Assembly (NCBI RefSeq): GCF_029167375.1
Contig: NZ_JARFTP010000028.1
Coordinates: 1-52,206, forward strand
Length of the DNA stretch: 52,206 nt
Direction of reading: 5' to 3'
DNA from: Tsukamurella sp. 8F
GTDB taxonomy: Bacteria; Actinomycetota; Actinomycetes; Mycobacteriales; Mycobacteriaceae
The notes under the pieces were generated by a model. That model had not been told where the DNA came from. It made no database searches and saw nothing but the letters and a program-made list of their open reading frames with translations. Each line of letters begins with the position of its first letter. Positions within the stretch are counted from its first letter, which is position 1. The position numbers were made by a program, and so were the translations under genes. Below are positions 49,349 through 52,206 of the stretch, one piece after another.

Positions 49349-51349
49349 TCATATCTTGATCGCCGGCATCAGTCGGACCAGGTTCCAGGTCCTGTTCCGT
49401 CTGGCCGCGAGTGAACTGACGAGGAGCGACACGGCGCCTATCCCGACCAGCACCGTGATCGCCTGCCATAGTCTGTGATCGATGCCGCCGAGGATCAGCT
49501 GCCGAAGGCCGTTGACCCCGAACGTCATCGGATCGAAGTTGTGCAGTATCTGGAACGGTTTGGCGGTGGTCTCCACCGGATACATGCCGCCGGACGAGAC
49601 GAGCTGCAGCATCAGGAGCGCCATGATGAGCACGCGGCCCACAGCCGGCCCCACCACGGCGTTGATCGCCTGAGTGGCGGCGAGGAAGACGATCGAGACC
49701 AGCACCATGAAACCGAGCATGGCTATGGGATGTTTCGCGGGTAGCCCCAGACCGAACCGCACCACGCCGTACAGGATCACGGCCTGTACGACCGCGATCG
49801 CCGCTGCCGGGAGGTAGCTGGCCAGCACGACGCGGATCGCGAGGACCTCTGCCGCGATGGGGCGGTTCTGCAACGGGCGCAAGATCATCCACAGCACCAT
49901 CGCGCCGAAGAACAGTGCGAGCGTGAGGAAGAAGGGCGCCATACCCGTGCCGAAGTTCCCGGCCGCGTTCTCGTGGGAGGCGTTGAGCGATACGGGCGCG
50001 CCGACGGTGTCGGCGATCGACTTCCGTTGCTGCTGGTTCCAGTTCGGGACCTGCTTGGCGCCGTCGGCGAGACCGTCGGCGAGCTTCACGCTTCCGGCCG
50101 CGAGTTGCGAGGAGCCGGACTTGAGCGCTACCGCACCGCTCTGTAGCTGCTGTGCGCCGCCGCCGAGCCGGACCATGCCGGAGGCCAACTGCTCGTTACC
50201 CGTTGCCAACTGGTGCGCCCCGTCGCGCAGCTGATTGATCTTGGAGGTCAGTTCCGAACCGGTGGACCCTGCCTTGTCCAGAGCGTTCTGCAGCGGGCTG
50301 CCCGGCGTGCGGAGTGCGGACGTCAGCGCTATGGCCCCGTTCTGTGCGGCCGTGATCTGCTGCTTCATCGCAGGTGTGAAGGAGTGGGCACCGAGCTGGG
50401 ACTGCAGCTGCCGCAGTGTCGACGCGGTCGCGCGTGCATTCGGATCGGGGCTCGCGGCGAGCTGCTTGACGGCGGCGGACAGCACCGTCGCCGCAGAGTC
50501 CTGCGCCGTTGCGAATGCGCCCATCTGGTCGGCAGCCGTGGTGAGCGCGGCTGCACCCTGCTGCAGCTGTTGTGTGTTCCCGCCCAGCAGCGAGATCGCA
50601 TTGGTCACGGCGAGAAGCGGATCCGTCGCCTGGTCGATGCCGTCCGACAGCCGGCGCGCACCACTCGCGAGCTGGGCCGAGCCGGAGCGCGCGGTCCCGA
50701 TCCCGTCGGCCAGCTGCCCGATGCCGTTCTGGGCGGTCCCGATGCCGCTATCCAGTTGTCCCGCACCGGTGGCGAGCCGCCGGGCTCCGTCGGCGGCCTG
50801 GGTGATCCCACCCCCTGCGTCGACCACCATGGAGAGCACCTGGTCGACCGCCTGACCGGATATCCGTGTAGAGACGGCGTTCAGTACCTGCGACATCGCG
50901 GTCTGCCCGATGGTGGAGGAGATGTAGTTGTTCGCGTCGTTGTACACGGCCACGAGCTGGGCCTTCTTGGGCGTACCCGTGAGGGGCGATGCGATCGCGG
51001 AGCTGAAGTCCGGCGGCAATTCGAGCATGAAGTAGTACTTGCCGTCCGAAACCCCTTGGCGTGCATCGCTTGGGGAAACCACGTGCCAGTCGAGACTCTT
51101 GTCCGATTTCAGGGCCTCGGATACCTGGGCACCTGCGTCGAGCTTCTTCCCCTTGACCGTTGTGCCCTGGTCCGTGTTGACGAGCGCGACCGGCATCTTG
51201 TTCACGTTGCCGAACGGGTTCCAGAAAGCCCACAGGTACAGCGCCCCGTACACGAGCGGCAACAACATGAGTACGACGATCGCGGCGCGCGTCATACGGC
51301 TGCGGCCGAAACGCTTGATCTCCGAACCGAATGCGAGTCCAGCGAGCAT
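49349..51349 (-). CDS. YhgE/Pip domain membrane protein
   Basis: A 666-residue protein of the YhgE/Pip (phage infection protein-like) family. An N-terminal helix (TRAAIVVLMLLPLVYGALYLWAFW) is followed by the typical NPFGNVNKMPVALVNTDQG region. A ~300-residue extracytoplasmic stalk is built of repeated GxxQLAxG units (for example GIGQLADGIGTARSGSAQLASG), probably a coiled or helical rod. The C-terminal ABC-2-type membrane domain has about five helices (from about 470). Related proteins link to type VII secretion or act as phage receptors in Firmicutes and as membrane proteins of unknown role in actinobacteria. GGAAGGA precedes the ATG, and the gene starts 4 bp after the ATPase-like gene, so they form a pair. 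Confidence 0.9.
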   Translation of the reverse strand: MLAGLAFGSEIKRFGRSRMTRAAIVVLMLLPLVYGALYLWAFWNPFGNVNKMPVALVNTDQGTTVKGKKLDAGAQVSEALKSDKSLDWHVVSPSDARQGVSDGKYYFMLELPPDFSSAIASPLTGTPKKAQLVAVYNDANNYISSTIGQTAMSQVLNAVSTRISGQAVDQVLSMVVDAGGGITQAADGARRLATGAGQLDSGIGTAQNGIGQLADGIGTARSGSAQLASGARRLSDGIDQATDPLLAVTNAISLLGGNTQQLQQGAAALTTAADQMGAFATAQDSAATVLSAAVKQLAASPDPNARATASTLRQLQSQLGAHSFTPAMKQQITAAQNGAIALTSALRTPGSPLQNALDKAGSTGSELTSKINQLRDGAHQLATGNEQLASGMVRLGGGAQQLQSGAVALKSGSSQLAAGSVKLADGLADGAKQVPNWNQQQRKSIADTVGAPVSLNASHENAAGNFGTGMAPFFLTLALFFGAMVLWMILRPLQNRPIAAEVLAIRVVLASYLPAAAIAVVQAVILYGVVRFGLGLPAKHPIAMLGFMVLVSIVFLAATQAINAVVGPAVGRVLIMALLMLQLVSSGGMYPVETTAKPFQILHNFDPMTFGVNGLRQLILGGIDHRLWQAITVLVGIGAVSLLVSSLAARRNRTWNLVRLMPAIKI

Positions 51350-51353
51350 CTTC

Positions 51354-52040
51354 TCAGTCCTTCCCGGTGAGGATGCGGCGGTCGTGCAGGGTGTGGCCTG
51401 GTGCCTCGTCTCCGAGCGGGTTCGTCACTCCGACGACGACGGTGTAGAACTCCGCCACCGCGCCGAGGCGGCGGGCCGCGATCGCACGCCCGGGGTCGTC
51501 CCGGACCTGCTCGAGGTCGCCGACGACGAGGATCGGCCGCGCGGACAGCAGCGCAAGCGTGATGCGCAGCAGGAAGAGATCCAGATCGGACAGCTCGACG
51601 ATGTGCGTGCGAGGCGCGGGAACGTGCGCCTCGCCGAATACCTGGATCAGCTCGTCGCGCCCCGCTTGGATGGGCACAGGGGAGTACCAGGGGGCGAGCC
51701 AACGCCGCTGCTCGGCGAGCACGGTCTCGACGGTGACCGATTCATCCAGATCGTCGATCCCCTCGAATGCCGCTATGGCGCAGTGCTTCCGGATGCGTGC
51801 GGGCGATGTGGCACCCATGACGGTGACACGACCGCGGCTGGGGCGCAAGCGGCCGGAGAGCGTGAGCAGGAGCGCGTTCTGCTCGGGACCGGCCGGCATC
51901 TGCACGGCATGGAACCCGGGGCCCAGGAGCAGATCGATACCGGAGAACAACGGTCCGTGCTCGCCGTCCACGCCGAGGTTCTCGGCGACGATCACGGGCT
52001 GCGGCCGTACGGCCTCGTCCGGCTCGTCCTGCGGTTCCAT
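51354..52040 (-). CDS. Degenerate ABC ATPase-like protein paired with YhgE/Pip
   Basis: A 228-residue cytoplasmic protein that aligns in layout with an ABC ATPase. Where a Walker A GxxGxGKST is expected it has MPAGPEQNALLLTLSGRLRP, which lacks the Lys-Ser/Thr. The signature is ELSDLDLFLLRITLAL instead of LSGGQ, and Walker B is ILVVGDLEQV with Asp-Leu-Glu. Strand and helix order, and the position directly before a YhgE/Pip permease, support an ABC-like role without normal ATP hydrolysis. GGGAGG lies 5 nt upstream of the ATG at 52040. It might be a scaffold, or bind nucleotide in another manner. Confidence 0.75.
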   Translation of the reverse strand: MEPQDEPDEAVRPQPVIVAENLGVDGEHGPLFSGIDLLLGPGFHAVQMPAGPEQNALLLTLSGRLRPSRGRVTVMGATSPARIRKHCAIAAFEGIDDLDESVTVETVLAEQRRWLAPWYSPVPIQAGRDELIQVFGEAHVPAPRTHIVELSDLDLFLLRITLALLSARPILVVGDLEQVRDDPGRAIAARRLGAVAEFYTVVVGVTNPLGDEAPGHTLHDRRILTGKD

Positions 52041-52175
52041 GTAGGCCTCCCTAGCGTCGCTTGGGATCCTACGGCCCGGCGGAACCCGGCGAGTGACGAC
52101 GCGGGCCGACGGTCGCGCCCCACTCCGCCCGACTGCGGTGAACCGGTCCGTCAGGGCACCGACTCAGACGAAAGC

Positions 52176-52206
52176 GGCCCCCGGGGGGCCCCCCCGGGGG
52201 GGGCGC
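52176..52206. other. G/C homopolymer runs at the window end
   Basis: The last ~31 bases are alternating runs of 5-9 C or G. This resembles an assembly or sequencing error at a contig end rather than genomic sequence; nothing was annotated there. Confidence 0.6.

Overview
The window is high-GC, densely coded DNA from an actinobacterium of the order Mycobacteriales, the mycolic-acid bacteria. The evidence is the cell-envelope gene set: MmpL3 (trehalose monomycolate flippase), AftD (arabinofuranosyltransferase of arabinogalactan and LAM), LprG with P55, TmaT-like and MtrP-like trehalose-mycolate transport factors, a DUF3068/Rv0227c protein, and a FabG4-HtdX-FadA2 fatty-acid module. Gene order follows two stretches of the M. 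tuberculosis chromosome (Rv0204c-Rv0211 and Rv0224c-Rv0243). Other genes are interleaved that lie elsewhere in M. tuberculosis (desA3 with its reductase, lprG-p55). This suggests a relative outside Mycobacterium, such as Tsukamurella, Gordonia or Williamsia. The genus cannot be fixed from the sequence alone.

Layout. 0.1-4.5 kb: a UPF0104 flippase-like membrane protein, an AI-2E family transporter, and a translationally coupled histidine kinase and response regulator. 4.5-8.0 kb: a TetR regulator divergent from a ferredoxin-reductase/DesA3 desaturase/small-protein operon. 8.2-12.6 kb: trmB, a NYN-domain gene and mmpL3 on the minus strand. 12.6-19.1 kb: lprG-p55, two odd proteins with degenerate GTPase-like motifs, a small Asp-rich protein, and pckG with a structured leader. 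19.3-27.6 kb: a secreted phytase-like esterase, a DUF2156 protein, a Gln-rich small protein, a solitary EccA-type AAA+ ATPase, a small unknown, and a MacB/FtsX-type ABC exporter. 27.7-40.1 kb: the envelope glycan and mycolate island (MtrP-like methyltransferase, GT4 glycosyltransferase, polytopic Rv0226c-like protein, MOP-type flippase, Rv0227c-like protein, TmaT-like acyltransferase, AftD, Rv0236A-like peptide). 40.2-43.7 kb: a universal stress protein, a lipoprotein, a CtaG-like protein and LpqI. 43.8-48.1 kb: a TetR regulator and the htdX-fabG4/fadA2 divergon. 48.2-52.0 kb: an acyltransferase, a YhgE/Pip protein and a degenerate ABC ATPase-like protein. The final ~30 bases are G/C homopolymer runs that look like a contig end.

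How it fits together. Much of the window serves mycomembrane assembly: making fatty acids (DesA3, FabG4, HtdX, FadA2), moving trehalose mycolates (MmpL3, TmaT, MtrP), building and exporting arabinan or LAM (AftD, Rv0227c-like, GT, flippase, LprG-P55), and recycling wall (LpqI).

Regulation visible in the DNA. A 16-bp palindrome is shared by the tetR promoter (43768) and the fabG4/fadA2 intergenic region (46778). A separate palindrome lies in front of the reductase-desA3 operon (5291). An MtrA-like 9-mer tandem repeat sits between trmB and lprG. A recurring arrangement puts a -10 hexamer exactly 7 nt before the start codon, which predicts leaderless transcripts for at least seven genes. No tRNA, rRNA, insertion sequence, prophage or CRISPR was seen. 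No gene-free stretch exceeds 300 bp; the longest is 7955-8181 and holds two strong hairpins.
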